61,919 bases of DNA from an uncultured Clostridia bacterium (lineage in GTDB: Bacteria; Bacillota; Clostridia; Oscillospirales; JAAYOS01): NCBI GenBank assembly GCA_947593925.1, contig CANQDU010000011.1:1-61919 (forward strand), given 5' to 3'. The notes below the pieces were generated by a model. The model did not search any database. It was not told the DNA's origin and worked only from the letters and a program-made list of their open reading frames with translations. The position numbers were made by a program, and so were the translations under genes. Positions 7,741 through 19,003 of this stretch are shown in pieces (the stretch's first letter is position 1; each line of letters starts with the position of its first letter).

Positions 7741-8325
7741 ATGACGTTTGCCGCACACGCAAGGAGACTCGCCGCGCTGACGCTTGCCGCGTCGCTGCTG
7801 CTCGCGCTCGGCGCGTGCGGTCAGACCGCGGCGACGTACAGTGTGAACAGGTCGCCCGAGACCTCCGTTGAGACGTCCTCCGCTCCCTCCGGCGGGGAGA
7901 ACGCGGAACCGTCCGACATACCTCGGGACAGCGCCGAGCCGTCCGAAAAAACGGAGGTCTCCGCCTCGCCGGCAGCGTCCGAGCCCTCCGAGGAGAGCTC
8001 GCCCGATCCGGCCCCGGACGAGACGCCGTCTCCGGACGCCGCAGAGCCGTCCGACAGCCCTGAGATCGAGGAGCCGTCCTCCGAAACCGGTTCGGACGAG
8101 GAACCGGAGAACACGGCGGAAGCGCCGTCCGGCGCGGACACATCGCCGGAGGACACGGCTCCGTCCGGCGTGCTCTATGTCCTCAACAAAAACACGATGA
8201 AGTTTCATCTGCCGGACTGCTCCAGCGTGGGGAAGATGAAGGCGAAGAACCGCATCGACTCGTCCGAGAGCCGCGACGCGATAATCGCGAAGGGCTACTC
8301 CCCCTGCAAGAACTGCAATCCGTAA
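7741..8325 (+). CDS. Lipoprotein with acidic Ser/Pro linker and C-terminal Ada-like cysteine domain
   Basis: 194 aa. The ATG at 7741 was chosen over an upstream in-frame one because TTTGGAGGG lies 7 nt before it and the signal peptide then starts correctly. The signal peptide ends in a lipobox (LALGAC). Residues about 35-140 are a low-complexity Pro/Ser/Glu/Asp linker, probably spanning the wall. The C-terminal 45 residues contain FHLPDC..., AIIAKGYSPCKNCNP, the small Ada-like metal-binding module found at the ends of secreted nucleases and ComEC-related proteins. Three cysteines plus a histidine could bind zinc. The function of the free-standing form is unknown. Antisense frames are low-complexity artefacts. 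Confidence 0.8.
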   Translation: MTFAAHARRLAALTLAASLLLALGACGQTAATYSVNRSPETSVETSSAPSGGENAEPSDIPRDSAEPSEKTEVSASPAASEPSEESSPDPAPDETPSPDAAEPSDSPEIEEPSSETGSDEEPENTAEAPSGADTSPEDTAPSGVLYVLNKNTMKFHLPDCSSVGKMKAKNRIDSSESRDAIIAKGYSPCKNCNP

Positions 8326-8349
8326 GTCAAAAAAATCATATAAAACATG

Positions 8350-8377
8350 AAAATCCTCGCCCTTAGGCGAGGATTTT
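8350..8377. terminator. Bidirectional terminator between lipoprotein gene and tRNA-Gln
   Basis: AAAATCCTCGCC-CTTA-GGCGAGGATTTT, a perfect 12-bp stem with A and T flanks. It serves the lipoprotein gene on plus and tRNA-Gln on minus. Confidence 0.9.
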
Positions 8378-8381
8378 CCGT

Positions 8382-8455
8382 TGGCTGGGATGGCAGGAGT
8401 CGAACCTGCGATGCAAGAGTCAAAGTCTCGTGCCTTACCGCTTGGCTACACCCCA
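8382..8455 (-). tRNA. tRNA-Gln (anticodon TTG)
   Basis: 74 nt with encoded CCA. Acceptor TGGGGTG pairs with CATCCCA (one G-T). Anticodon loop is CTTTGAC. It lies 370 bp downstream of tRNA-His but is separated from it by a terminator and repeat copy C, so its promoter is unclear. Confidence 0.94.
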
Positions 8456-8465
8456 ACATCTACTT

Positions 8466-8722
8466 TCGCGGCAAATCGCGCTCGCTTTGCTCGCTTACCA
8501 ATTTGCCGCGAGAAGTTCACTTGGAATTGCGCGGGCGCAATTCCAAGTGAAGCCGTCGGACAGAGCGAAGCTCTGCCGACGGAAGGCGCCGTTCTTCGCT
8601 CCTCGCGGCTTTGCCGCTTCGAAGCGCGAACGGCGAGAGGTGTAAATTTCGCCGTACATGCCGCCGAAATTTACGAATCAGAATTTATTTCGCCGCCGTA
8701 AGCGGCGAAACTCTGCGAGGCT
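8466..8722 (-). repeat. Mosaic hairpin repeat, copy C, between tRNA-His and tRNA-Gln
   Basis: On the minus strand the modules run: AGCCTCGCAGAGTTTCGCC with a GCCGC/GCGGC hairpin; an AAATTTCGGCGGCATGTAC segment; a paired stretch around CGCCGTTC/GAACGGCG; the CCGTCGG-CAGAGC-TTC-GCTCTG-TCCGACGG hairpin; a CACTTGGAATTGCGC hairpin absent from other copies; and CGCGGCAAATTGGTAAG closed by GCGATTTGCCGCG. The module order is the same as in copies B and D. It contains no gene. Confidence 0.82.
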
Positions 8723-8775
8723 GTTATGCTTCATTTGCCTCCGAGGCGTCAGAACTTGCATAGAGCCTTTGAGTT

Positions 8776-8823
8776 AAAAAGCGGAGAGGCGGGGACGATT
8801 TCGTCCGCGCCTCTCCGTTTTCT
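8776..8823 (-). terminator. Terminator after tRNA-His
   Basis: Long stem (CGGAGAGGCGCGGACG against CGTCCCCGCCTCTCCG) followed on the minus strand by CTTTTT, ending the Gly-Arg-His tRNA transcript. Confidence 0.88.
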
Positions 8824-8824
8824 C

Positions 8825-8902
8825 TGGGGTGGGTGATGGGACTCGAACCCACGGTCTTCGGAACCACAATCCGACGCGTTAGCCAACTACGCCACACCCA
8901 CC
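8825..8902 (-). tRNA. tRNA-His (anticodon GTG)
   Basis: 78 nt with CCA. It carries the histidine-specific extra 5' G pairing with C73. Anticodon loop is TTGTGGT on a TCGGA/TCCGA stem. It is the third gene of a Gly-Arg-His operon. Confidence 0.95.
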
Positions 8903-8927
8903 ATATTGACCCGCTCAGGCCGGAAAC

Positions 8928-9004
<77 letters not shown>

Positions 9005-9024
9005 ATCTCTCGCATTTGCGGAAA

Positions 9025-9098
<74 letters not shown>

Positions 9099-9108
9099 GC
9101 GCCCAAAT

Positions 9109-9137
9109 ACTATACCAAAAACGCATTCAAAAGTCAA
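9109..9137 (-). promoter_or_regulatory. Promoter of the Gly-Arg-His tRNA operon
   Basis: TTGACT, 17-bp spacer, TATAGT, with an AT-rich upstream stretch that could act as an UP element. Confidence 0.88.
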
Positions 9138-9164
9138 TACCCAAAGCGAAAATCTTTGAAAAAT

Positions 9165-10211
9165 TTAGAGCTCCGCCTCGCAGTACCCGCAGCGCCCGTC
9201 CTCCTCGAGTATCGGTATATAGGGCTCCTTCCGCGTGATGCACTTGGGATTACGGCAGCGGTGCGGACGTGTCTCGGGCGGGATGTACTCCGGCTCGAAC
9301 TTGCCGCCCCGCACGAGCGTCAGCAGCAGCGCCATGCGGACATACAGCCCGCACTCCGCCTGGCGGAAGTAGTAGGCGCGCTCGTCGCCGTCCACGTCCA
9401 TGGCTATCTCGTCCACACGCGGCAGAGGATGCAGCACCGTCATGTCCTTCTTCGCCGGCGCGAGCATAGACGCGGTGAGGACATACACGTTCTTCAACCG
9501 CTCGTACTCCGCGGGGTCGTCGAAGCGCTCGCGCTGCACGCGCGTCATGTAGAGGATGTCGAGCTCGGGAATGGCCTGCTCGAGGCTCTCGGTCTCGCGG
9601 TACTCTATCCCCTTCTCGCGGAGGAAGTCCAAGAGATATTGCGGCGCGGCGAGCGCCTTCGGCGAGATGAGCACGAAGCGGTTGCCGGGGAACCTCGAAA
9701 GCGCGCGCACGAGCGAGTGGACCGTCCTGCCGTACTTGAGGTCGCCGCACAGTCCGACCGTCATGTTCTCGAGCGAGCCGCGCCTCTCTGTGATGGCGGT
9801 GAGGTCCGCGAGCGTCTGCGTCGGGTGGAAGTGGCCGCCGTCCCCGGCGTTTATCAGCGGCGCGCGGGAGTAGAGCGAAGCCGCCTTCGACATGCCCTCC
9901 ACCGGCGTCCGCATGACGATGACGTCGGCGTAGGTCGAGCACATCGTTATCGTGTCCTTCAGCTTCTCGCCCTTCGAGACCGACGAGGTATTAGCGTCCA
10001 CAAAGCCGAACACTCCGCCGCCGAGCTTGAGCATCGCGGTCTGGAAGGAGAAGTTTGTGCGCGTGGACGGCTCGTAGAAGAGGCTCGCCATGACGCGGCC
10101 GCGCAGAGCGTCCTTGTAGTCGAGCGGGCGCGCCATTATGTCCTTTGCGAGCGCGTAGAGGTCGTACCACTCCTCGTTAGTCATGTCGGCGAAGTCAATA
10201 AGGTGTCGCAT
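9165..10211 (-). CDS. pyrB: Aspartate carbamoyltransferase with fused C-terminal zinc-ribbon tail
   Basis: 348 aa; the second step of pyrimidine synthesis (carbamoyl phosphate plus aspartate to carbamoyl aspartate). FYEPSTRTNFSF (near 45-56) is the carbamoyl-phosphate loop, DLKYGRTVHSL is the interdomain motif and HPLPRVDEI the aspartate-side motif. The catalytic chain normally ends near 305-310. Here about 35 extra residues carry Cys319-x4-Cys324 and Cys341-x2-Cys344. That spacing matches the zinc-binding C-terminal subdomain of the regulatory chain PyrI, without PyrI's nucleotide-binding domain. It follows lysA by 67 bp on the same strand; ribosome binding site AAAGGA. Other pyr genes are absent here. 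Confidence 0.93.
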   Translation of the reverse strand: MRHLIDFADMTNEEWYDLYALAKDIMARPLDYKDALRGRVMASLFYEPSTRTNFSFQTAMLKLGGGVFGFVDANTSSVSKGEKLKDTITMCSTYADVIVMRTPVEGMSKAASLYSRAPLINAGDGGHFHPTQTLADLTAITERRGSLENMTVGLCGDLKYGRTVHSLVRALSRFPGNRFVLISPKALAAPQYLLDFLREKGIEYRETESLEQAIPELDILYMTRVQRERFDDPAEYERLKNVYVLTASMLAPAKKDMTVLHPLPRVDEIAMDVDGDERAYYFRQAECGLYVRMALLLTLVRGGKFEPEYIPPETRPHRCRNPKCITRKEPYIPILEEDGRCGYCEAEL

Positions 10212-10278
10212 TCCGTAAACGTCCTTTCATAAGTTCCCCCGCCGCCCGAATGGGCTGCGGGGGCAAGATAAACCAAAA

Positions 10279-11541
10279 TCAGAAGAAATCCTTCGTCGTC
10301 GCGAAGTAGTCCTCCTCGGTCTCCGCGCGGCGGATCATCCTCGTGCTGCCGTCCTCGCAGAGCAGTATCTCGGCGGAGCGGAGCTTGCCGTTGTAGTTGT
10401 AGCCCATGGCGTGGCCGTGGGCGCCGGTGTCGTGTATGACGACTATGTCGCCGATGTCTATCTTCGGCAGCGCGCGATCGATGGCGAACTTGTCGTTGTT
10501 CTCGCAGAGCGAACCGGTGATGTCGTAGAGATGGTCGAGCGGCGCATCCTCCTTGCCCGCGACGGTGATGTGGTGGTACGCGCCGTACATCGCGGGACGC
10601 ATGAGGTCGGCGCAGCACGCGTCGAGACCTATGTACTCCTTGTAGATGTGCTTCTCGTGCTGCGCGTGGGCGACGAGGACGCCGTAGGGCGCGAGCATGA
10701 AGCGGCCGAGCTCGGTGTATATCGCGACGTTGTCCATGCCCTCCGGCACGAGCGTCTCCGCGTAGGCACGGCGGACGCCCTCGCCTATCACGTCGATATT
10801 GCAGGGGCAGTCCTTCGGCTTGTACGGCACGCCGATGCCGCCGGAGAGGTTGACAAAGCTCACCGCTATGCCGGTGTCGCGCTTGAGGCGCACCGCGAGG
10901 TCGAACATCACCCGCGCGAGCATCGGATAATACTCGTCCGCGAGGACGTTCGAGGCGAGGAATGCGTGTATCCCGAACCGCTTCACACCCTTCGTCTGCA
11001 TATAGTGGAACGCGTCGCAGAGCTGGTCGTAGGTCATGCCGTACTTCGCGTCGCCGGGGGTGTCCATGATGTCGTTTGTGACGAGGAAGTCGCCGCCGGG
11101 ATTGTACCGGCAGCAGACGGTCTCGGGCAGCGGGCCGACGTTCTTCTCATAGTAGGCGATATGCGTGTAGTCGTCGAAGTTTATCGTGCCGCCGAGCTTC
11201 GTGCAGTAGGCAAACTCGCGCGCCTGCGTGTCGTTGGAGGAGAACATTATCTCGCTTCCCGAAAAGCCGCACTGCTCGCTCATCTTCAGCTCTATTATCG
11301 ACGAGCAGTCCACCCCGCACCCCTCCTCATGCAGTATCTTGAGAATGGCGGGGGTGGGCGTGGCCTTCACCGCGAAGAACTCCTTGAAGCCCTTGTTCCA
11401 GCTGAACGCCTTCAGCAGGCGGCGGGCATTTTCGCGGATGCCGCGCTCATCGTAGAGATGGAACGGGGTGGGATACTCCGCACATATGCGGTCGAGCTGT
11501 TCCTTGGTAACGAACGGGAGCTTGGTGCGCCGATGATCCAT
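10279..11541 (-). CDS. lysA: Diaminopimelate decarboxylase-like PLP enzyme
   Basis: 420 aa, fold III alanine-racemase-like decarboxylase. The PLP lysine lies in FFAVKATPTP (near 58). A glycine-rich phosphate site (LSGGIG), the ELGRF motif and the substrate/dimer Cys in SLCENNDKF follow. The C-terminal DTGAHGHAMGYNYNG matches the DapDC family end. The last step of lysine synthesis is the usual role. The Cys region differs from the common CESGD/CEPGD form, so a related amino-acid decarboxylase is possible. Ribosome binding site AAAAGGAG precedes the ATG. It sits between guaB and pyrB; two T-less hairpins separate it from guaB, so partial read-through is likely. Confidence 0.85.
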   Translation of the reverse strand: MDHRRTKLPFVTKEQLDRICAEYPTPFHLYDERGIRENARRLLKAFSWNKGFKEFFAVKATPTPAILKILHEEGCGVDCSSIIELKMSEQCGFSGSEIMFSSNDTQAREFAYCTKLGGTINFDDYTHIAYYEKNVGPLPETVCCRYNPGGDFLVTNDIMDTPGDAKYGMTYDQLCDAFHYMQTKGVKRFGIHAFLASNVLADEYYPMLARVMFDLAVRLKRDTGIAVSFVNLSGGIGVPYKPKDCPCNIDVIGEGVRRAYAETLVPEGMDNVAIYTELGRFMLAPYGVLVAHAQHEKHIYKEYIGLDACCADLMRPAMYGAYHHITVAGKEDAPLDHLYDITGSLCENNDKFAIDRALPKIDIGDIVVIHDTGAHGHAMGYNYNGKLRSAEILLCEDGSTRMIRRAETEEDYFATTKDFF

Positions 11542-11650
11542 TGTCGGTTCTCCTTTTCACTGGGTATACAGCATAACTGCCGAAGGAGCCGGGCTTCTTC
11601 GGCAGCGTCCGCCGGAGGACGTCTCCGCCCTCCGGCGGGAGTTTTTCAAA

Positions 11651-13306
<1,656 letters not shown>

Positions 13307-13315
13307 TTAGAACAC

Positions 13316-13338
13316 AGGAGCGGGCTCTGCCCGCTCCT
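13316..13338. repeat. Solo hairpin related to the dispersed repeats, after uvrA
   Basis: AGGAGCGGGC-TCT-GCCCGCTCCT followed by GCGATTT. The same stem and the flanking GCGATTT occur in repeat copy D (about 24010-24040), so this appears to be a lone fragment of that module. It lacks a T-tract on either strand but sits where a uvrA terminator would be. Confidence 0.65.
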
Positions 13339-13354
13339 GCGATTTACATTGACT

Positions 13355-16174
13355 TTATTCCGCGAGATACTTTTTGAGGAACTGCCCGGTGTAGCTCTTG
13401 TCGCACGCGGCGACCTCCTCGGGCGTGCCGCAGACGACGATTTCGCCGCCGAGGTCTCCCCCCTCCGGGCCGAGGTCGATGATGTAGTCCGCGACCTTTA
13501 TCACATCGAGGTTGTGCTCTATGACGACGACCGTGCTCCCCGCGTCAACAAACTTCTGAAGGACACTTATCAGCCGGTGGACGTCCGCCATGTGGAGCCC
13601 CGTCGTCGGTTCGTCGAGGATATATATCGTCTTCTCGTTCGAGCGGCGGGAGAGGTATGTCGCGAGCTTGACGCGCTGCGCCTCGCCGCCGGAGAGCGTC
13701 GTCGAAGGCTGGCCGAGCTTGATGTAACCGAGACCGACCTCGTAGAGCGTCTGCACCTTCCCCTTGAGGCGGGGCAGGCTGTCAAAGAAGTCGAGCGCCT
13801 CCTCGACCGTCATATCGAGCACGTCCGCTATGCTCTTACCCTTGTACTTCACCTCGAGAGTTTCGCGGTTGTAGCGCTTGCCGTGGCAGACCGAGCAGGG
13901 CACGAACACATCCGGCAGGAAGTGCATCTCTATCTTGACGAGTCCGTCGCCCGCGCACGCCTCGCAGCGTCCGCCGCGGGTGTTGAAGCTGAACCGTCCC
14001 GGTCCGTAGCCGCGCACCTTCGCGTCCTGAGTGGAGGCAAAGAGGTTTCGGATGTCGTCGAAAAGGCCGGTGTAGGTCGCGGGGTTGGAGCGCGGCGTCC
14101 GCCCTATCGGGGACTGATCGACGTTTATGACCTTGTCGAGGTTTTCAAGCCCTTCGATGCGGTCATGTCGCCCGAAGGTCGTGTGCGCGCCGTTGAGGTC
14201 GCGCGCGAGGCGCTTGTAAAGTATCTCGTTTATGAGCGAGCTCTTGCCGCTGCCCGAGACTCCGGTGACGACCGTGAAGGTCCCGAGCGGTATCTCCACG
14301 TCGATGTTTTTCAGGTTGTTCTGCTTCGCGCCGCGTATGGTGAGCTTCTTCCCGCTGCCGGGACGGCGCTTCTCGGGGAGGGCGATCTTCCGCTTGCCGG
14401 AGAGGTACTGCCCCGTGAGCGAGCGCGGGTTTGCGATGATGTCCTCGAGGCTCCCCGCCGCGATTATCTCGCCGCCGTGGACGCCCGCGCCGGGGCCGAC
14501 GTCGACGATGTAATCGGCGGCGCGCATGGTATCCTCGTCGTGCTCGACGACTATCAGCGTGTTGCCGAGGTCGCGGAGCTCCCTCAGCGTCGCGAGCAGC
14601 TTGTTGTTGTCCCGCTGATGGAGTCCTATAGACGGCTCGTCGAGAACGTACAACACGCCCGCGAGCGACGAGCCTATCTGCGTCGCGAGACGTATCCGCT
14701 GAGCCTCGCCGCCGGAGAGCGTCCCCGCGGCGCGGCTGAGCGTCAGATACTCGAGGCCGACCGAGCGCAGGAACCCGAGCCGCGACTTCAGCTCCTTTAC
14801 TATCTCCCGCGTGACTATCTGCTCCGATTCGCTGAAGCGGAGCGTGTCGATAAACTCGAGCGCCTTCACCACCGAGAAGTCGCAGTAGTCCGCGATGGAC
14901 ATTCCGCCGACGGTGACGGCGAGCGTCTCCTTGCGGAGGCGCTTGCCATGGCAGTCCGGGCAGGGGTGCTCGCTCATGTACTGCTCGATGTCCGCGCGCG
15001 ACCAGTCGCTCTGCGTCTCCTGATAGCGGCGCTCGAGGTTGGGGATGATGCCCTCGAACGTGTGCATATACGTACCTGCGCGGCCGTCCTTGCCGTACTG
15101 CATCTTGAGCTTCTTCGTCGTGCCGTGGAGGAGGGCGTGCATCGCCTCCTCGGAAAACTCGGAGAGCGGCGTGTCGAGCGTGAAGCCGTACTCCTCTCCG
15201 AGGGCGCGGTAGTTCATCTCCGCAATAGTTCCCGCCGTGGGCTTGCCCCACGCGCGGACGGCTCCCTCGCGGAGCGAGAGCGACATATCCGGGATTATCT
15301 TCTCCGGGTCGAGCTCGAGCTTGAAGCCGAGGCCGCCGCAGGTCGGGCAGGCTCCGTAGGGCGTGTTGAAGGAGAACATGCGCGGCGACAGCTCCTCTAT
15401 CGAGATGCCGCAGTCCTCGCAGGCGTAGTTCTGGCTGAACATTATCTCGCGCTTCTCGTCCGGTATGTCGATGAGCACCAGCCCGCCCGCGAGCGCGGAC
15501 GCGGTCTCCACCGAGTCGGTGACGCGCCGCGCGCCGTCCGCGCGGATGACGAGGCGGTCGATGACTATCTCGATGTTGTGCTTCTTCTGCTTGTCGAGCT
15601 TTATCTCCTCGTCGAGCGAGTAGGTAACGCCGTCCACACGCGCGCGGGCGTAGCCGTTGTGCCGCGCGTCCTCGAAGACGTTCTTGTACTCGCCCTTCCT
15701 GCGCCGGACGACCGGCGCGAGCACCTGTATCCTCGTGCCCTCTCCGAGTGCGAGGATCTGGTCGACTATCTGGTCCACCGTCTGCTGCTTTATCTCCTTG
15801 CCGCACTTCGGGCAGTGCGGTATGCCCGCGCGCGCCCAGAGCAAACGGAGATAGTCGTATATCTCGGTGACCGTTCCGACGGTCGAGCGCGGGTTCTTCG
15901 AGGTGGTCTTCTGGTCTATCGAAATGGCGGGGCTCAGTCCCTCGATGTAGTCTACGTCCGGCTTGTCCATCTGCCCGAGGAACTGGCGCGCGTAGCTCGA
16001 CAGGCTCTCGACGTAGCGGCGCTGTCCCTCGGCGTAGATCGTGTCGAACGCGAGCGAGCTCTTGCCGCTGCCGGATATGCCGGTCATGACGATGAGCTTG
16101 TCGCGCGGCAGCTCGAGCGAGACGTTCTTGAGGTTGTTGACCCTCGCGCCCTGTATTATCAGCTTATTTTGCAT
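13355..16174 (-). CDS. uvrA: Excinuclease ABC subunit A
   Basis: 939 aa, the usual length. It is the damage-sensing ATPase of nucleotide excision repair. Two ABC modules are present: Walker [11 protein letters not shown] near residue 32 and a second [10 protein letters not shown], each with an [10 protein letters not shown] signature and a DEP Walker B. Zinc pairs such as CPKC, CEAC and CSVC mark the zinc modules. It follows uvrB with an 11-base overlap, so translational coupling is likely and both depend on the LexA promoter. An equally long antisense frame is a codon-bias shadow. Confidence 0.98.
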   Translation of the reverse strand: MQNKLIIQGARVNNLKNVSLELPRDKLIVMTGISGSGKSSLAFDTIYAEGQRRYVESLSSYARQFLGQMDKPDVDYIEGLSPAISIDQKTTSKNPRSTVGTVTEIYDYLRLLWARAGIPHCPKCGKEIKQQTVDQIVDQILALGEGTRIQVLAPVVRRRKGEYKNVFEDARHNGYARARVDGVTYSLDEEIKLDKQKKHNIEIVIDRLVIRADGARRVTDSVETASALAGGLVLIDIPDEKREIMFSQNYACEDCGISIEELSPRMFSFNTPYGACPTCGGLGFKLELDPEKIIPDMSLSLREGAVRAWGKPTAGTIAEMNYRALGEEYGFTLDTPLSEFSEEAMHALLHGTTKKLKMQYGKDGRAGTYMHTFEGIIPNLERRYQETQSDWSRADIEQYMSEHPCPDCHGKRLRKETLAVTVGGMSIADYCDFSVVKALEFIDTLRFSESEQIVTREIVKELKSRLGFLRSVGLEYLTLSRAAGTLSGGEAQRIRLATQIGSSLAGVLYVLDEPSIGLHQRDNNKLLATLRELRDLGNTLIVVEHDEDTMRAADYIVDVGPGAGVHGGEIIAAGSLEDIIANPRSLTGQYLSGKRKIALPEKRRPGSGKKLTIRGAKQNNLKNIDVEIPLGTFTVVTGVSGSGKSSLINEILYKRLARDLNGAHTTFGRHDRIEGLENLDKVINVDQSPIGRTPRSNPATYTGLFDDIRNLFASTQDAKVRGYGPGRFSFNTRGGRCEACAGDGLVKIEMHFLPDVFVPCSVCHGKRYNRETLEVKYKGKSIADVLDMTVEEALDFFDSLPRLKGKVQTLYEVGLGYIKLGQPSTTLSGGEAQRVKLATYLSRRSNEKTIYILDEPTTGLHMADVHRLISVLQKFVDAGSTVVVIEHNLDVIKVADYIIDLGPEGGDLGGEIVVCGTPEEVAACDKSYTGQFLKKYLAE

Positions 16175-18224
16175 ATCCTTTTCTACCCCGTTTCCTTCCG
16201 TCCGACGCGGGCTTTGTCCCGCCCGCCGGCTTTCTCTTAGGCGCGGCGGACGGCGTACCGCTTCCGCCGCCCCGCAGCTTTATTATCCTGTCGCGCAGGA
16301 CCGCCGCATACTCGAACTCGAGCATCCGGCTCGCCTCGCGCATCTGCTTTTCGAGCTGCGCGATGAGCTCCGCGCGCTCGCCCGAGGTCATGCGCATCTC
16401 GCCCTCGTCGCGCTCCTCCTCCGCGGCCTTCGCTATGTCGATAAGCTCGCGGACGTCCTTGCGTATCGTCTTCGGGACGATGCCGTGCTCCTCGTTGAAC
16501 TTCATCTGTATCTCGCGGCGGCGGTTCGTCTCGGTGATGGCGCGGTGCATCGAGTCGGTGACGGTGTCCGCGTACATTATCACCTTGCCCTCCGCGTTCC
16601 GCGCCGCGCGGCCTATCGTCTGAATGAGCGAGGTCTCGTTTCGCAGGAAGCCCTCCTTGTCCGCGTCGAGTATCGCGACAAGCGACACCTCCGGGATGTC
16701 CAGCCCCTCGCGGAGGAGGTTTATTCCCACGAGAACGTCGAACTCTCCCGCGCGGAGATCGCGGATTATCTCGGCGCGCTCGAGCGTCTCCACCGCGTGG
16801 TGCATGTACCGCACGCGGATCCCCACGCCGCGAAGGTGGGTCGTGAGATCCTCCGCCATCTTCTTTGTCAGCGTCGTGACAAGCACGCGCTCGTTTTTCT
16901 CCGCGCGCTCGTTTATCTCGCCGATGAGGTCGTCTATCTGTCCGTCTACCGGACGCACCTCCACCTCCGGGTCAACGAGCCCGGTGGGACGTATGACCTG
17001 CTCGACTATCTGCCCCGACCGCTCGCGCTCGTACTGCGAGGGCGTCGCGGAGACGTATATCACCTGATTGAGCTTCTCGCGGAACTCGTCGAAGTTCAGC
17101 GGACGGTTGTCGAGCGCGGACGGGAGACGGAAGCCGTACTCCACGAGCGAGGTCTTCCGCGCGCGGTCGCCGTTGAACATCCCGCGCACCTGCGGGAGGG
17201 TGACGTGGCTCTCGTCCACAAAGAGCAGGAAGTCCTTGGGGAAGTAGTCGAGCAGCGTCGTCGGCGTGGAGCCGGGCGCGCGCCGTGCGAGCACGCGGGA
17301 GTAGTTCTCCACGCCCGAGCAGAAGCCGAGCTCGCGGAGCATCTCGACGTCGTACTCGGTGCGCTGTCGTATCCTCTGCGCCTCGAGGAGCTTGTCCTGC
17401 GACTCGAACCACTTCACCCGCTCCTCCATCTCGTCCTCAATGTCGCGTATCGCGTCGTTCAGCTTGTCAAGCGACGTGACGTAGTGCGAGTTCGGGTAGA
17501 AGGCGACGTAGTTCACGTCCGCTATTCTCTCGCCCGTGACGAGCTTTATCTCGCTTATCCTCTCCACCTCGTCGCCGAAGAACTCGACGCGGTAGCTCTC
17601 GTCCGCAAAGCTCGGCGGCACTATCTCGACTATGTCGCCGCGCACGCGGAAGGTTCCGCGCTCCTGCGCCATGTCGTTTCGCGTATAGTGGTTATCGACG
17701 AGGCGGCGTAGGAACACGTCGCGGTCGAGGTTCTGCCCCACGCGGACGCCGGTGACCTGCGCCGCGTACTCCTCCGGGTCGCCGAGGGTGTATATGCAGC
17801 TCACCGAGGCGACGATTATCACGTCCCGCCGCTCGAAGAGCGCGCTCGTCGCGGAGTGGCGCAGGCGCTCTATCTCGGAGTTTATCGACATATCCTTCTC
17901 GATATATGTGTCGGTGTGCGGGATGTACGCCTCCGGCTGATAGTAGTCGTAGTAGCTGACGAAGTACTCCACCGCGTTTTTCGGGAAGAACTCGCGGAAC
18001 TCGCTGCAAAGCTGCGCCGCGAGGGTCTTGTTGTGCGCGAGCACGAGCGTCGGCCGCTGGACGCGCTCTATCACCTTCGCCATCGTGAAGGTCTTGCCCG
18101 AGCCGGTAACGCCGAGCAGCGTCTGCTCGTCGAGACCGTTCTCGACGCCCTCCGCGAGGGCTTCTATCGCCTGCGGCTGATCTCCCGCCGGCTCGTATTT
18201 GCTCACGACCTCAAACTTCGCCAC
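16164..18224 (-). CDS. uvrB: Excinuclease ABC subunit B
   Basis: 686 aa. Helicase-like damage verifier that receives DNA from UvrA and recruits UvrC. Walker [13 protein letters not shown], a helicase motif II DESH, the beta-hairpin region (HYTRND), motif [11 protein letters not shown] and a C-terminal UVR domain ([13 protein letters not shown]) followed by a basic tail are visible. The start is the GTG at 18224: AGGGGAGG lies 7 nt upstream and the protein begins [12 protein letters not shown] as in the family. The frame upstream is unrelated and crosses the promoter. The leader is about 150 nt. Confidence 0.97.
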   Translation of the reverse strand: MAKFEVVSKYEPAGDQPQAIEALAEGVENGLDEQTLLGVTGSGKTFTMAKVIERVQRPTLVLAHNKTLAAQLCSEFREFFPKNAVEYFVSYYDYYQPEAYIPHTDTYIEKDMSINSEIERLRHSATSALFERRDVIIVASVSCIYTLGDPEEYAAQVTGVRVGQNLDRDVFLRRLVDNHYTRNDMAQERGTFRVRGDIVEIVPPSFADESYRVEFFGDEVERISEIKLVTGERIADVNYVAFYPNSHYVTSLDKLNDAIRDIEDEMEERVKWFESQDKLLEAQRIRQRTEYDVEMLRELGFCSGVENYSRVLARRAPGSTPTTLLDYFPKDFLLFVDESHVTLPQVRGMFNGDRARKTSLVEYGFRLPSALDNRPLNFDEFREKLNQVIYVSATPSQYERERSGQIVEQVIRPTGLVDPEVEVRPVDGQIDDLIGEINERAEKNERVLVTTLTKKMAEDLTTHLRGVGIRVRYMHHAVETLERAEIIRDLRAGEFDVLVGINLLREGLDIPEVSLVAILDADKEGFLRNETSLIQTIGRAARNAEGKVIMYADTVTDSMHRAITETNRRREIQMKFNEEHGIVPKTIRKDVRELIDIAKAAEEERDEGEMRMTSGERAELIAQLEKQMREASRMLEFEYAAVLRDRIIKLRGGGSGTPSAAPKRKPAGGTKPASDGRKRGRKGYAK

Positions 18225-18378
18225 CGCGTCTGCCTCCCCTCGCGTGCGCTCTCCCGCACCGCTATTATAGCGCTCCTTTGAGCGCGAGAATGTCACAATT
18301 ATCGGAAAAATGTCACTTTTCTTTATTCCGTTTCGGCGCGGCGCGGACTTCCGCGCCGTGCGCCTCCACAGCATAAAC

Positions 18379-18407
18379 ATTATAGCAGAACATACGTTCA
18401 AAATCAA
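18379..18407 (-). promoter_or_regulatory. LexA-controlled promoter of uvrB-uvrA (SOS box)
   Basis: TTGATT, 17-bp spacer, TATAAT on the minus strand. The spacer contains GAACATACGTTC (18388-18399), a perfect match to the Firmicutes LexA/DinR operator GAAC-N4-GTTC. LexA bound there would cover the promoter. lexA itself is not in the window. Confidence 0.92.
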
Positions 18408-18493
18408 CCCCGGGCGCCGGGCAATTTTGCCGAAAATGTTTCCCTCACGACCCGAAGCGTTGGCGCCCGTGTCGAAAAAATTCGGCGTGACTC

Positions 18494-18525
18494 TTGACAA
18501 TTTAGCAAAACACCGTTAATATAAT
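18494..18525 (+). promoter_or_regulatory. Promoter of the DUF4190-like gene
   Basis: TTGACA (18494-18499) with TAATAT after 17 bp; an overlapping TATAAT starts at 18520. The leader is about 45 nt and the ribosome binding site GGGAGG follows. Confidence 0.7.
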
Positions 18526-18576
18526 AGCGGGTATATGGGTAATACCCGGAGTTCTATTTTGTTGGGAGGAATCGGA

Positions 18577-18936
18577 ATGGATAACAATCAGAATAACCAG
18601 TATCAGCCCCAGTATCAGCCGCAGCCGCCGGTAGTACCGGGCAAGAGCAACGCCACCTGCGCGCTCGTCTGCGGTATCATCTCGCTGGTGTTCGGCTCGT
18701 GGCTCGGCTCCTTCACCCTCGGCATCGGCTCGATAGTCGCTCTGGTGCTCGGCATCGTCGCGTGCATCCAGGCCTCCAAGGCGAAGAAGCTCCTGCCCCA
18801 GGGTCAGACCGGCGCCGCCACCGCAGGTCTCGTCTGCGGCATCATCGGCATCGTTCTCTCCGCCGTCGGCACCATCTGCGGCATAGTCGCGGGCGCCGCA
18901 GCCTGCACCGCCGCATCCTACTACGGCCTGTTCTGA
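18577..18936 (+). CDS. Small DUF4190-like membrane protein
   Basis: 119 aa. A short Asn/Gln/Pro-rich head (residues 1-23, NNQYQPQYQPQ) precedes two hydrophobic hairpins of alternating Gly/Ala/Ile/Val. A short KAKKLLP loop lies between them. This matches the DUF4190 pattern of small membrane proteins of unknown role. The start is fixed by GGGAGG 7 nt upstream. A hairpin without T-tract separates it from lgt, so the two may be partly co-transcribed. Confidence 0.75.
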   Translation: MDNNQNNQYQPQYQPQPPVVPGKSNATCALVCGIISLVFGSWLGSFTLGIGSIVALVLGIVACIQASKAKKLLPQGQTGAATAGLVCGIIGIVLSAVGTICGIVAGAAACTAASYYGLF

Positions 18937-18955
18937 GCAAAAACGCACATAAAAT

Positions 18956-18988
18956 CGACAGGGAGCCGCCGTGCGCGGCTCTTTGTCG
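18956..18988 (+). other. Hairpin between the DUF4190-like gene and lgt
   Basis: A 14-bp stem (CGACAGGGAGCCGC with GCGGCTCTTTGTCG, two G-U pairs) ends 15 nt before the lgt ATG. It lacks a T-run. It may be an attenuator or an mRNA-processing/stability element. Confidence 0.5.
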
Positions 18989-19003
18989 TATAAGGAGAAG
19001 TCC

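Noticed and set aside
11542..11650. Riboswitch between guaB and lysA (lysine type)
   Set aside because: Only two GC-rich hairpins fit in the 110 bp; no conserved L-box elements and too short.
13349..16240. 963-aa plus-strand frame, and similar long frames opposite guaB, uvrB, pepD and rpoA
   Set aside because: Third-position GC bias opens frames opposite real genes; the proteins are Arg/Val/Leu-rich with no family pattern.
18225..18500. N-terminal extension of UvrB
   Set aside because: It would place the start upstream of the promoter and LexA box; the GTG at 18224 has a good ribosome binding site and matches the family start.
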